Source: Leishmania donovani (lineage: Eukaryota; Euglenozoa; Kinetoplastea; Trypanosomatida; Trypanosomatidae). Taken from it: a DNA stretch of 64,000 nucleotides. The notes below the pieces were generated by a model that worked only from the letters and a program-made list of their open reading frames with translations, had not been told where the DNA came from and did not search any database. This document shows positions 9,701-19,749 of the stretch, piece by piece; within the stretch, counting starts at the first letter, position 1, and the number at the start of each line of letters is the position of its first letter. Where the stretch lies: positions 1,283,224 through 1,347,223 of the forward strand of contig NC_018258.1 in NCBI RefSeq assembly GCF_000227135.1. The letters run 5' to 3'. A program made the translations under genes and the position numbers.

Positions 9701-10864
9701 TTGTCCGGCATTTTGGCAGCGTTATAGAGGAAGGCTGCTTGACCTCCCCTCACAGAAAGAGGGGGGAGGGATACTGAGCCCTGAGACACCACGTGCTGAG
9801 AGGTGTGTGTCCTCTCGCCATCGGGGTGCACAGAGACACAGAAAGAGTGATGATCGCACCAAAGAGGGAAGGCGAGAAGAGAGGAGGAGGTGAGGCGACG
9901 AGGGCTGCACGTAAGCGTTCGTGAGTCAGTGGAAGTCTAACGACATCGTGGAGAGCGCAAGGCGTGAGGAGCTACTGGTGGAACGATTAGGCTCGCTAGA
10001 GCACGGTGTTCGTGAGGTGTGGAAACGTGTGCGTCTGCATCGATGAATGGCTGCTGCATGCCTTGTCGGCCATGAGTTGCGCGTATGCAATCAAAGGAGG
10101 GGCGAAGAAGAGGTGCAGAAAAGAACACAAGTGCAGTTCAGCGGGTCAAACGGTGTGCCGGTGAGGGAGGGGAGGAGAGGGGAGGGGGGCGCCTCCTTGA
10201 ATCGCCACACAACGCGCGCCGAGCGCTCGCACGCCGCCGTTCGTGCATAGAGGCGTCGACAATCCTGAAAGCGTCTCCTGCCACGTGTCTGCCTACCCAT
10301 AAAAAGAGAGCGTTTCGGAATGCAGCCGGTAATTCCGCATGCACGTGTCGTCGCTCGCGTTTCGTTCCGATCGATTCAGCGAAGAGGGGGTAGAGGGCGG
10401 GCATACACCGCGCAATATACACATGCACACAGAGCAGGCGCCTCCTCCCCCCAAGGGCACACATGCAGAAGCGAGAACTTTCGATTGCAAAACAACAACA
10501 GAAGCCGAGCTGAGGCGCGGCGGGTGGCTCTGCAGCAGCGTAGACGCGCATGCAATCCGACCTGCCGTATAGAAAGGCTTGATGAGGAGGGGAGGACCGC
10601 AAGAGACGTGTCAAGGCATGTATAGCCCTTGCGCGTGCATTTACCTCTCACCAGCAACACGCATACCTTACGGCGGCTAGTCCCCGCTCCACTGGCTCTC
10701 AAGGCAGCCTCTTCACTGACCTAAGAAGGCGCCGGGGTTGTGGTTCCCGGAAGGAGCACCGCTGTCGGTGTGGCGCGTCGCACCGCTGGTAGCCTCCGCC
10801 AAAGCGGGTGATGCCCGGCAGCGCTGCGCTGGCGACTCGCCCAGCCTCTTTGCCTGGGACTGCT
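9701..10864. other. Intergenic spacer, 3' UTR of flavoprotein 2
   Basis: No gene. Purine-rich plus strand with scattered simple repeats. The block 10738-10860 (ggttcccggaaggagcacc) looks more complex than its surroundings and might be another retroposon remnant. Confidence 0.4.
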
Positions 10865-12502
10865 CTAGCCGGAAGCCGCCGCCTTTCCCTTGTAAGCCAC
10901 CCCCCTGCTCATGTCAGGTGGCGCCCACTTCGTCAGCTTGACACCACGCGCCGGATCGGCATGTAGCTGGGCTGGGAGGTCTAGGATGGACCGCAGACAC
11001 TCTTGGAAGGCCTGCGAGACGGCTGGATACGCGGTCAGGCGCCCCGCAAGGTCGAACACGCTCTGGCCATTTTGAATGGCCAGTGCACCAATATCCACGA
11101 GTGTGCTCGCGTTCATGCCCAATGCCCGCACGCCGAGGATGCGCCGCTCCGGGTCGTCGGCACAGATGATTTTCACGAAACCCTTCGTGTTGGCAGCAGC
11201 CACGGCACGGCTGACGACCTCGTAGCTGTACCGCGCAGCAATGTAGGCAATGCCCTTCTCCCGGCATTGCGACTCGTTGTACCCGACAGAGGCGACGGCA
11301 CGGGTCAGGAAGGCAACGCTGGACATGGTCTCCGTCAAGTTCGGCACCACCTTTGGCTCCGTGCCGTAGATGTAGTCCACGGCGAGCTTCGCCTGGGCCT
11401 CGCCCATGCTGACGAGCTGCATGTGCGTAGCGGCGTCGCCAACGGCGAAGATGTGTGGCGTGCCAACGCACTGGCCAAACTCGTTCACGTGCAGCTGGCT
11501 GCCACGTGTCTTGAGAGTGGTATTCTCGATACCGAGGCGGGAGTAGTCCGGCACGCGGCCGATCGAGATGAGGGCGCGCTCCACCTGGAATGTTGTCAGT
11601 TTCCGCGTCGTGCGATCCATCAAAGTGTACTGCACGCCAGACTGCGGCGCGGGGTCGGCCGGGTGCCGCGCCTTCGCCTCCTCCTCCGTCTCCTCCCACG
11701 GCTGCATATCATAGAGGTCGGAGTTGTGGTGGACCACGATGCCGGCGCGGTCCATTCCACTCTCGATCACGCGAACAATGTCGGGGTCCTCCCGTGGCAG
11801 GATGTGCGGCGCCTTGTCGATGATGGAGACTTTCGTTTTGCCGAGGCGGCCGATGATACTGGCAAACTCGCAGCCGATCACGCCAGCGCCCACGATCACC
11901 AAGCTCTTCGGCAGTGGGGCTCGCATGATGTGGTCAGAGGTCATCACCAGCCGCCCGTCTGTTGCCACGTAAGGGTGCTTCCGTGGCTTCGACCCGGTGG
12001 CGACGATGAAATAGTCCGCCGTGATGCTGCGGAACTCCTTCGTCCGCTTGTTATGGCACTGGATCTCGTGGTTGCTGTTAAAGGTCGCTCTGCCAAACAC
12101 GAGTTCTACGTTCGGCGAGGCTTTGAGTGCGACCTGGATCTGCTCCTCGCGGATGCGACTCACTCGTTCCATTGACTGCCGCATCTTGACCTCGTCGATC
12201 TCGAGGTAGCGATCTAGGCTCTCGCCGTAGAGGCGCATGGCTGCATCGCCGCGCATCTTGGCCATGATAGACGAGCACTCCCACATGGTCTTCGACTGCA
12301 ACGCGCCGTCCCACAAGTCGTTGCCTCCAAGCCGCGCCTTCTCCACGATGCAGACGCGCTTGTTGTAATCGGCGGCCCGCAGTGCCGCCGCAATGCCGGC
12401 AGGGCCACCGCCGATGACACACACATCGAAGTGCGCCTTGTCCCGCGACGCAGCGGCCAATTCGCGAGGGCGGGCGAGAACGTACAGTGTACGGCGCAGC
12501 AT
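10865..12502 (-). CDS. Dihydrolipoamide-dehydrogenase-like flavoprotein 2 (no redox disulfide)
   Basis: Paralogue of the preceding flavoprotein, 545 residues. GGGPAGIAAAL (31-41) binds FAD, VIVGAGVIGCEFAS is the NAD(P) Rossmann motif, and IFAVGDAATH is the second FAD motif. The position-equivalent segment GGNDLWDGALQSK (59-71) again has no cysteines (Asp62, Ala67) and shares DLW.G with copy 1, so the loss predates the duplication. The C-terminal segment RLTAYPAVSQAF lacks the His-Glu pair of E3. An insertion rich in Glu, Ala and Pro sits between the NAD domain and the third domain. The N-terminus MLRRTLYVLARPREL is Arg-rich without acids, which suggests mitochondrial import. The in-frame extension to 12928 is probably leader. 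Such genes have been labelled acetoin dehydrogenase E3-like; a transhydrogenase-like role is only a hypothesis. Confidence 0.88.
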   Translation of the reverse strand: MLRRTLYVLARPRELAAASRDKAHFDVCVIGGGPAGIAAALRAADYNKRVCIVEKARLGGNDLWDGALQSKTMWECSSIMAKMRGDAAMRLYGESLDRYLEIDEVKMRQSMERVSRIREEQIQVALKASPNVELVFGRATFNSNHEIQCHNKRTKEFRSITADYFIVATGSKPRKHPYVATDGRLVMTSDHIMRAPLPKSLVIVGAGVIGCEFASIIGRLGKTKVSIIDKAPHILPREDPDIVRVIESGMDRAGIVVHHNSDLYDMQPWEETEEEAKARHPADPAPQSGVQYTLMDRTTRKLTTFQVERALISIGRVPDYSRLGIENTTLKTRGSQLHVNEFGQCVGTPHIFAVGDAATHMQLVSMGEAQAKLAVDYIYGTEPKVVPNLTETMSSVAFLTRAVASVGYNESQCREKGIAYIAARYSYEVVSRAVAAANTKGFVKIICADDPERRILGVRALGMNASTLVDIGALAIQNGQSVFDLAGRLTAYPAVSQAFQECLRSILDLPAQLHADPARGVKLTKWAPPDMSRGVAYKGKAAASG

Positions 12503-15305
12503 TACGACAGACGGAGAGCGGACTACTGCGGAGGGGGGTGTGAGGGGGAGGGGGGCAGAAACGGGAGAAGAACATGGAGAGCGAGAGGAAGCCAAGGCGG
12601 TCACACGCGGGCGAAGAGAAAGGGAAGCAAGAGACAAGCAAGACGAGGACACTTTGGGTGTTTCGGGGAGGTGAACCCTAAATACAGGGGCGGTCGCAGT
12701 CCGCCGTGGCTGAGAGGGGCGGCTTCGGCGCACACCATGGAGAGCTTGGCGTGCTCGTCTTTTGCGTCCCTGCGGAGGGCATGTGTCGACGCCTTGGTGT
12801 ACAGAGTGCGTGGTGCGGTGCGTGGTGGAATAGCCCAGAACACGAGAGGACGGAGGAGGTGACGATGCGTGCGTGAGCACCTGCACTAGCGTGACTCCGC
12901 CGAACCGGAGGAGAAGAGCGACGAGCATCCGTATAAACGTTGGCCTTCCTGTGGTTTGTGAGATGCAGAGGAGACGCGCGACGGGGTCGCAAAGTGCAGC
13001 AAGGGGCGATGGCGTGAGTAGAGGTGTTGTGGAAACACGACTCTAGCGCGGCCAAGTCACGCCCGGCCACTGAAGGTGAGAATCGATGCTCTCATGTGAT
13101 TCCTGTGGCTGCCGGAAAACACAACAACAACAACCCTCCTTCGGACTCTGCAAACGACGTGCTCTCGTACACAGGCTTCAACGTGCAGCTGCGGAGATGG
13201 AGAATTAGTGGGCAGTACGTCGATGTAGATCAGCTGTTGGTCTTCTCTAGTGCGCATGGCAGCGATCCGAAGGGGATCCCACGAGCACGTCCGTCATACG
13301 CACGCACACGAGCACATTCTACGCACAAGCCCCCCCCACCACCACCACTACAAGAGGTGCACTACAACAGGGCGAACACCGAACAGCATCGATAGAGAGA
13401 GGGGGAGGGAAAACGCCAAGGTAGAGAAAGCCCATCAGCACCAGACAACACCACACACGCACATCACAAAGTGCGAGAGCGGAGCCAAACGGGAGTGGGG
13501 AGGGGCCACACCCACGGGTAGGCATGCGCACACGTCGTCCCACATGCAAACACGGAGAAAGGGAGCGGAAAGGCTTACGCAGTCTCCGCCTGAGAATAGG
13601 CAACAGACACAGCAAGGAGAGCAGCGCTGCGTGAGGCGTACGAGCGAGAGCGGGAGTGAACATCAGCAGCAAGCGCTGTACCCTAGAGGTACGCAGAACA
13701 ACAGAAGAGGACAGCGACACACACACGCACACACAACATGCACACAAGCATGTCGGTTCTTCCGTGAATCGATAGGGAGAAGAGTAGAGGGAGGGGGAGG
13801 GGTACTTGCTCTGCAGCATGCGAGTGCATGTAACACAAAAAGCGAATGAAAAACGATTTGCGGGTGGCCGCACCTGCGAAGACACGTCCACACAAAGAGG
13901 AGTCATAGGTCAACGTGACGGACCATAGAGGTCATGGCCCATCTTGCGCATGACGCTCACGAGACGCGTAATTAGTGAGCGCGCAAAACCGCTGCCGTAT
14001 CACGAGGGACTCTCGCCCTTATGCCGCTCCGCGAGCTCTGTCGCGTGAGATGATCAACTCATTCACGCGTGGGGATGGGTAGAGGACCAGAAGCGCAGGC
14101 AAGCGTGCGGACGGGCACCAAGCTGGTGGGGTGCTGCACACGCGAATCCGCTCCACCAAAAGAAACCAGTTCCTCTGGGAGACAGGCAACCGTAAACAGC
14201 GACACCTTGCTTTTTCATCAGACAGCATCACCACCAGGCCGAGTTCGCACACAGAAAGCGGCACACAGAATGTTCCCAGACTCATCAACGCTGCTGCGCA
14301 CTAAAAATACAATGACGGACGCCGAAGCCGCAAGCAGCCCTCTGAACAACGGAAAAGTGGGCACTGCGAAGACATGGAAGGGCGAAAGAGAGGACGCTCA
14401 CTGTCCATAGGAGGAGTCCGTAATTCTTACCTCAGGGTTGCAACACGAATAGAGGTCGACGCACAAATGCCTGTGTCGCGCACGTAACGTTTTGCGCAGA
14501 GCACGATACGACAGCGGCGTACTTCACATTCTTAGTGTGTGGGCGCCCCCTCCCCGCCTCTCCTTTTCCTTCATTCAGATGAAGAAAAGCTAAGAGTGCG
14601 TTGCGGCCGTCTGCTCGCACGGTCGGTGCGGAGACATCGAGACCCCCGAAAAAGAGACACAGAGCAGAGGCAAGACTCAGCCTTGTACCGAGCACACATG
14701 CAGCGAGTGCAGTGAGAATGCCAACGACAAAAAGTAAAAACGAAATGCACACAAACAAGCACACATACACGTATAAGCATACGCATACATACACCACACG
14801 CATACGTACAATCCTCGCGCGAGCACGCACCGCCACTACGCCTGAAGCGAGGTAGCCGAGCCTCGAGCTGCACATGGGAAGAGGACGGCAAACGAGAAAG
14901 AAAAGCAACGAAATGAAAGAAGCACAGCAGACAGAAACACGGACGCGGGCAGCGGGCAGATCAGCACAACACGCGCGGTGGACAACACAAAGCAGCACTC
15001 GATGGTGATATTCGAGGAACCAAGAGAGGGAGAAGAAAGGGTGTGAGGCGGCACCCCAACGCGCATCCACCACAAGGCTCGGCAAGAGACAAAAAACGGA
15101 GCCGTTGCGCGCACGGGAGATGGACCCACAACACAAGGCAAAAAACGTTGAGGCGGATTGAGAGCGGCACACCCAAGAAGAGAAAGCGAGAGAGCCACAC
15201 ACGCGTGCAACGGCACACATCGACATCGCAGCCCATATGTGAACGCATAACGCACATATACCGAGAAAGCACCTATACAACAGGGAGAAACACGAGGCAC
15301 ACGAG
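12503..15305. other. Gene-free spacer
   Basis: About 2.8 kb with no supported gene. The minus strand is rich in T and C, giving hydrophobic pseudo-ORFs (for example 14432-15280) with no domain or codon signal. Short (CA)n-type tracts are present near 13720 and 14750. Confidence 0.5.
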
Positions 15306-15650
15306 CACCAACGGATGGGTCAACCGATTATGTTAATCCAAGTGTCATTAAAAAAACGAACAAGTCATCGAATCGGCGCACATGCAAGCACAGCACATCG
15401 GTCTCTGTCGAGCTGCGGCATGCATACTGATCAAAGGCGGAACCGGTGGCGTCTGTCGTGCGGGTGATCAGGGGGTGGTCCAGGTGCGCGCCGGATGAGC
15501 GCAGAGAGGAGGTTGGCCGGCCCCAGGCCAGGGCACTCTGAGACCCTGCACACCCCCTGTCTGTGTGCCAGGCCTCTCTTTCAGTCGACTCAAGCAGCGG
15601 CATGCCGTAATACGGTGTGGAGACTCTCCACATGGGAGCCCGGAGGACTC
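15306..15650. repeat. First copy of a 345-bp exact duplication flanking an N gap
   Basis: Identical, as read, to 15750-16094 at a constant offset of 444. It ends exactly where the Ns begin, while the other copy begins where they end. This is the pattern of two contigs whose overlapping ends were not merged. Confidence 0.9.
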
Positions 15651-15749
15651 NNNNNNNNNNNNNNNNNNNNNNNNNNNNNNNNNNNNNNNNNNNNNNNNNN
15701 NNNNNNNNNNNNNNNNNNNNNNNNNNNNNNNNNNNNNNNNNNNNNNNNN
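15651..15749. other. Assembly gap, 99 N
   Basis: Run of 99 unknown bases between two identical 345-bp segments; probably a placeholder with no real missing sequence. Confidence 0.95.
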
Positions 15750-16094
15750 CACCAACGGATGGGTCAACCGATTATGTTAATCCAAGTGTCATTAAAAAAA
15801 CGAACAAGTCATCGAATCGGCGCACATGCAAGCACAGCACATCGGTCTCTGTCGAGCTGCGGCATGCATACTGATCAAAGGCGGAACCGGTGGCGTCTGT
15901 CGTGCGGGTGATCAGGGGGTGGTCCAGGTGCGCGCCGGATGAGCGCAGAGAGGAGGTTGGCCGGCCCCAGGCCAGGGCACTCTGAGACCCTGCACACCCC
16001 CTGTCTGTGTGCCAGGCCTCTCTTTCAGTCGACTCAAGCAGCGGCATGCCGTAATACGGTGTGGAGACTCTCCACATGGGAGCCCGGAGGACTC
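15750..16094. repeat. Second copy of the 345-bp duplication
   Basis: Exact counterpart of 15306-15650. Unlike the first copy it continues without interruption into the element to the right. Confidence 0.9.
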
Positions 16095-16968
16095 GATGCA
16101 GCCGTTCGGGGTGCTCGCGTCATGTCCCCCCCTCCCCCGGCATCTGTGCCTCCTCAGCCCACCCAGTCGGATCGAGGAGGTGTCGCACATTTCGCGCACA
16201 TGCACTGAGGAGGGGGTGGGGGCTGATCGGTATAGATCTCTTCGCGCCCTGCTCGGATGCAAGACGCCATGCCGGCTTGTGCTCGACAGCGCCGGCGCAC
16301 AGCACTCGCATTCTTGCATCCTGGGGCCTGCTCCAGTACGGCGCTGCTCGCTTGTATAGGGAGGGGGCTCGCTGCCGTCATCTGCCGCTTCCGCCGACGC
16401 CATGGAGTCGTGCCTGGATGGCTTGCCCGCATGTGCAGCGACAGGCGAGACGTTGCTGTGAGTCTGCGGCGGCACGGGGCACACTCCACCTTCCCCTGCA
16501 TCCGCACGCCTTTGACAGGCGTGGGCGTTTCAAGCAGAGGGCATGTTGCATCGGAAGCGTCGCAGGGAGAAAGAACGACATAAAGAAAAATAGCAGAAGA
16601 GGACACACAGCCAAACCTCCAGCCGCCACCGTCGATTTAGATTGTATCGTCCAGTACGCCCACGCTCCGCCATACGACACATGTTCAACGTCACACCGCC
16701 TCCAGCCCAGCCACAGGCCCCGTCGCGTGGTGCGAAGCAGCCGTAGGCACACGCGTTGCAGCAAACGCCCCGACGCAGCCGTCTCAGTGCAGCCCCTGCC
16801 TCGCGCTCTGCCCACACTCCCCGCCTCGCAGGGTGCCCCGGCGCCGCGCCCTCCGCGACCTGGCCGCCCACATCAGCAGCGAGGACTCGCTATAACTTCC
16901 CCACGTAGCGGGTGACGGACGCGGTCACCGCCAGATGTGGCTCTGCACTCGCAGGGATGGAGGGGACG
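16095..16968. repeat. SIDER-like degenerate retroposon region
   Basis: Non-coding, high-complexity sequence unlike the simple-sequence spacers. It includes a pyrimidine block (tccccccctcccccggc, 16123-16139) and a part homologous to the copy at 9285-9700. No frame is open over any length and no domain is recognisable. Size and position in an intergenic region fit a SIDER element, possibly more than one. Boundaries are uncertain because both sides run into assembly gaps. Confidence 0.5.
16654..16968. repeat. First copy of a 315-bp exact duplication flanking the second N gap
   Basis: Identical, as read, to 17068-17382 at offset 414; ends exactly at the start of the Ns. Confidence 0.9.
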
Positions 16969-17067
16969 NNNNNNNNNNNNNNNNNNNNNNNNNNNNNNNN
17001 NNNNNNNNNNNNNNNNNNNNNNNNNNNNNNNNNNNNNNNNNNNNNNNNNNNNNNNNNNNNNNNNNNN
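16969..17067. other. Assembly gap, 99 N
   Basis: Second run of exactly 99 N, again between identical flanks. The same length as the first supports a fixed-size placeholder. Confidence 0.95.
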
Positions 17068-17382
17068 GTACGCCCACGCTCCGCCATACGACACATGTTC
17101 AACGTCACACCGCCTCCAGCCCAGCCACAGGCCCCGTCGCGTGGTGCGAAGCAGCCGTAGGCACACGCGTTGCAGCAAACGCCCCGACGCAGCCGTCTCA
17201 GTGCAGCCCCTGCCTCGCGCTCTGCCCACACTCCCCGCCTCGCAGGGTGCCCCGGCGCCGCGCCCTCCGCGACCTGGCCGCCCACATCAGCAGCGAGGAC
17301 TCGCTATAACTTCCCCACGTAGCGGGTGACGGACGCGGTCACCGCCAGATGTGGCTCTGCACTCGCAGGGATGGAGGGGACG
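17068..17382. repeat. Second copy of the 315-bp duplication
   Basis: Counterpart of 16654-16968. It continues into a G-run at 17381-17391 and then into unique spacer. Confidence 0.9.
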
Positions 17383-18015
17383 GGGGGGGGGTGAGGGAAC
17401 TGCCTGGCCTCATAAGACAGAGTCGGAGGCAGTGGACCTTGAGACGACGCTGAGGTGTCGCCTGCCATCGAGGCCCACCAGCATCATGATACCAATAAAA
17501 GACAGCGACGATGACCTGCTTCGTTGATGAGGAAGTAACAGACGCATCGCGTCACCAACGAAGAGAAAGAAAGAACGCAGAAGAATGGGAAGAAGGAAAG
17601 GTGAGAGTAGGGGTTGCGGGCGGAGTTCCCTATACAGTAACGTTCAGCACCTCTACCCACCTCTGCACGCAGGCAGCGAAAAGAAGAAGTCGAAGCGGCA
17701 TCAGCGGTGGTAGGGATAAGGCGGCAGGAAGATGTGCACAAGAGTAGTGCCCTCGTGAGATCAGTGCCGTTGCTCCTCCTCCCATGACTTCCATGAGCAC
17801 ATAAATGAAAGGCAACAAATCTCTCAAATCGCAGTCAACGGAGGAGGAGAGGCGTTCCTAAGAGTGCCGCGCGAGCGAGGTGCTCTATAGAACCCAGAAA
17901 ACTTCGTTGCGAGGCACGCACGCAGAATGAATCATGGAGAAGAGAAAAGGAAATGCGACGATAAAGCAATCAGATCGTGCAGCGCCGCTAGCACAACGCC
18001 TTCCTTTAGAAGAAG
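17383..18015. other. Spacer before the 577-residue protein gene (its 3' UTR)
   Basis: No gene seen. Its left part may still belong to the SIDER-like element. Confidence 0.45.
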
Positions 18016-19749
18016 CTATTGGCTAATAGTCGGTTTCTTCGGATCGGGCGCAGGCGCCCGTGCGCCGCTCGTAGTTTCTGCAGAACCGCTGTCGGAGGTC
18101 GCAGAGCATGACATGGAGCCCTTGCTATCTACTATCGTCTTCACTGCCTTGGGTACAGAGAGCATGGCAACGCTTATCCTCTCCGCCGTGCGGAGTGCAC
18201 GTGCGTTAATGTCAGCGGAGCTCAATCGGCCTCCATGCCGACTAGGGCCGTTGCTGCATACGCTACCGGCCCCATCGGAGCGCTGTAGGCGCATCATGGT
18301 TCGCCGTACACTGGCAATGATGTGTGCGTCGTCTCTACCGCTGTCCTCATCGCGGCCGGATCGATGCAGCCCAGAGCTGCTGGGACGGTGTGGCAGTCCC
18401 ACATCAAAGCTGGGTCGTCGCTCCGAGAGGAGCCCGTCTTGCTCGCTCTTCCGGCGACGACTGACGCGACGAAGCCCGGATGAGACCGAGTCCTGCCAGG
18501 GCAGGCTAACAGGGCACTGAGGTGTCCACAGGCCGCCGGCTCCGCTGGTGTTCGCACTCGGTCTCAGAAGAATGCTCTTCGGTGACTGGGAGGCACGGGA
18601 GGTGGCAGTGAGCAGTGGAGCTGCCGGCGGCATCTCCCCGCTTCCGCCGTTTCCATAGAAGACACCGGATTGGTCACTGTTCTCACTGAAGCAGAAGTAT
18701 GCCAGGTCATTGAAGACGCCGTTGTGATGTGACGGACTCGAAGGTGGACCCTCGACGGACGGCCACGGAGAGGGCGTTTCGCGAGACACCGACGCCGCTG
18801 TGGGCGCCGGACTGCAAAATTTCGGGTCCGTTTTCTTCTTTGGAGATCCACCATCTGCCCCGCCATTTCCTGCGATCAGCGAGCGTGGTACTCGTTGGCG
18901 GTTGCCCTGAGCAGTGGGGGTGCCCGCCGATGTCCTTGCGCCGTCTGAGGTCTCCTTCAGCCTATCCTGGTCTCCTTGGTGGCTCACTTCGTTCGATCCC
19001 GTCCCCTGCGGCTCGGCAGCCTTCCCATCGCTGCCCAAGAAACAGACACTGCCACGGCTAGGCACAAGCGTCGTCTGCGGCCCTGAACTCTGCGACGAGC
19101 TCCAGTGTTCGGTGCTCGGAGGGCGATTCTGTGTCAGCGGCGATCTGCTGTTGGTCCAGCCGCTGCTGGGTCGCAAGATACTACTTAGCTGCAGCGCATC
19201 AGCTGGGCCGCTGATACTACGAGTGTGGTTCGCCACACCATTGGCGATGGTGTGCATATCCGTGACACTGAGAGAACCCGGCTTGCCTGCACGAGTATCC
19301 CGCAGAGATAAGGGGCTCGTGTTGCTGCTGTGCGCCGCTGATGGGCAGTTAAGCGTGCGACTCACGACGTCCGACCCACGTTGGAAGCTCGAATCAAAGA
19401 TGGAATCTGTTGCCAGGGTCCTCGTCCTGGGTGAGGTACCGCGGTGCGCGGAGTCGTCCCTGCCAACAAACGCGCGCGTCCCGGGAGCCCATCCCGGGTT
19501 GCCGCAGCCCTCAATTATAGTGCTTCTCGATAAGCTAGAGCAACGCCCATTTAACTCTCTCTCATGTACGGGAGAGGGGTCGGGAGGTGCAGGCGGACAG
19601 GTGCTTTTCGTGTCGTGCGGCTCCACCAGCAGCGGTATCTTGGGCGCAGAGGCAGAGGCGGGAGCCTCCGTCGGCACCGCCTCTAGCTTTTCCAGCTGCT
19701 CTGCATGCAGTGCAGTCGTCGACTTCGGATGGCATAAGCAAAACCCCAT
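18016..19749 (-). CDS. Hypothetical protein with lipidation-type N-terminus MGFCLC
   Basis: Protein of 577 residues with no recognised domain. It begins MGFCLCHPKS: Gly2 followed by Cys4 and Cys6 is the arrangement of a dually acylated (N-myristoyl plus palmitoyl) peptide that anchors proteins to the inner face of the plasma or flagellar membrane. Residue 6 is Cys rather than the preferred Ser/Thr, so myristoylation is likely but not certain. The rest is hydrophilic, rich in Ser, Pro, Thr and Gly, and probably disordered. Basic patches (RRVSRRRKSEQ, SVRRTMMRLQR) could be phosphorylation or binding sites. A short possible helix, ALRTAERISVAMLSVPKAVKTI, lies near the C-terminus. No membrane segment. 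The start ATG at 19749 is the only one that gives the lipidation motif, which supports it. The function is unknown. Confidence 0.75.
   Translation of the reverse strand: MGFCLCHPKSTTALHAEQLEKLEAVPTEAPASASAPKIPLLVEPHDTKSTCPPAPPDPSPVHERELNGRCSSLSRSTIIEGCGNPGWAPGTRAFVGRDDSAHRGTSPRTRTLATDSIFDSSFQRGSDVVSRTLNCPSAAHSSNTSPLSLRDTRAGKPGSLSVTDMHTIANGVANHTRSISGPADALQLSSILRPSSGWTNSRSPLTQNRPPSTEHWSSSQSSGPQTTLVPSRGSVCFLGSDGKAAEPQGTGSNEVSHQGDQDRLKETSDGARTSAGTPTAQGNRQRVPRSLIAGNGGADGGSPKKKTDPKFCSPAPTAASVSRETPSPWPSVEGPPSSPSHHNGVFNDLAYFCFSENSDQSGVFYGNGGSGEMPPAAPLLTATSRASQSPKSILLRPSANTSGAGGLWTPQCPVSLPWQDSVSSGLRRVSRRRKSEQDGLLSERRPSFDVGLPHRPSSSGLHRSGRDEDSGRDDAHIIASVRRTMMRLQRSDGAGSVCSNGPSRHGGRLSSADINARALRTAERISVAMLSVPKAVKTIVDSKGSMSCSATSDSGSAETTSGARAPAPDPKKPTISQ

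Noticed and set aside
14432..15280. Minus-strand 282-codon hydrophobic frame that resembles a membrane protein
   Set aside because: Pyrimidine-rich UTR sequence gives Leu, Phe, Cys, Val by composition alone; no ordered spans or motifs.
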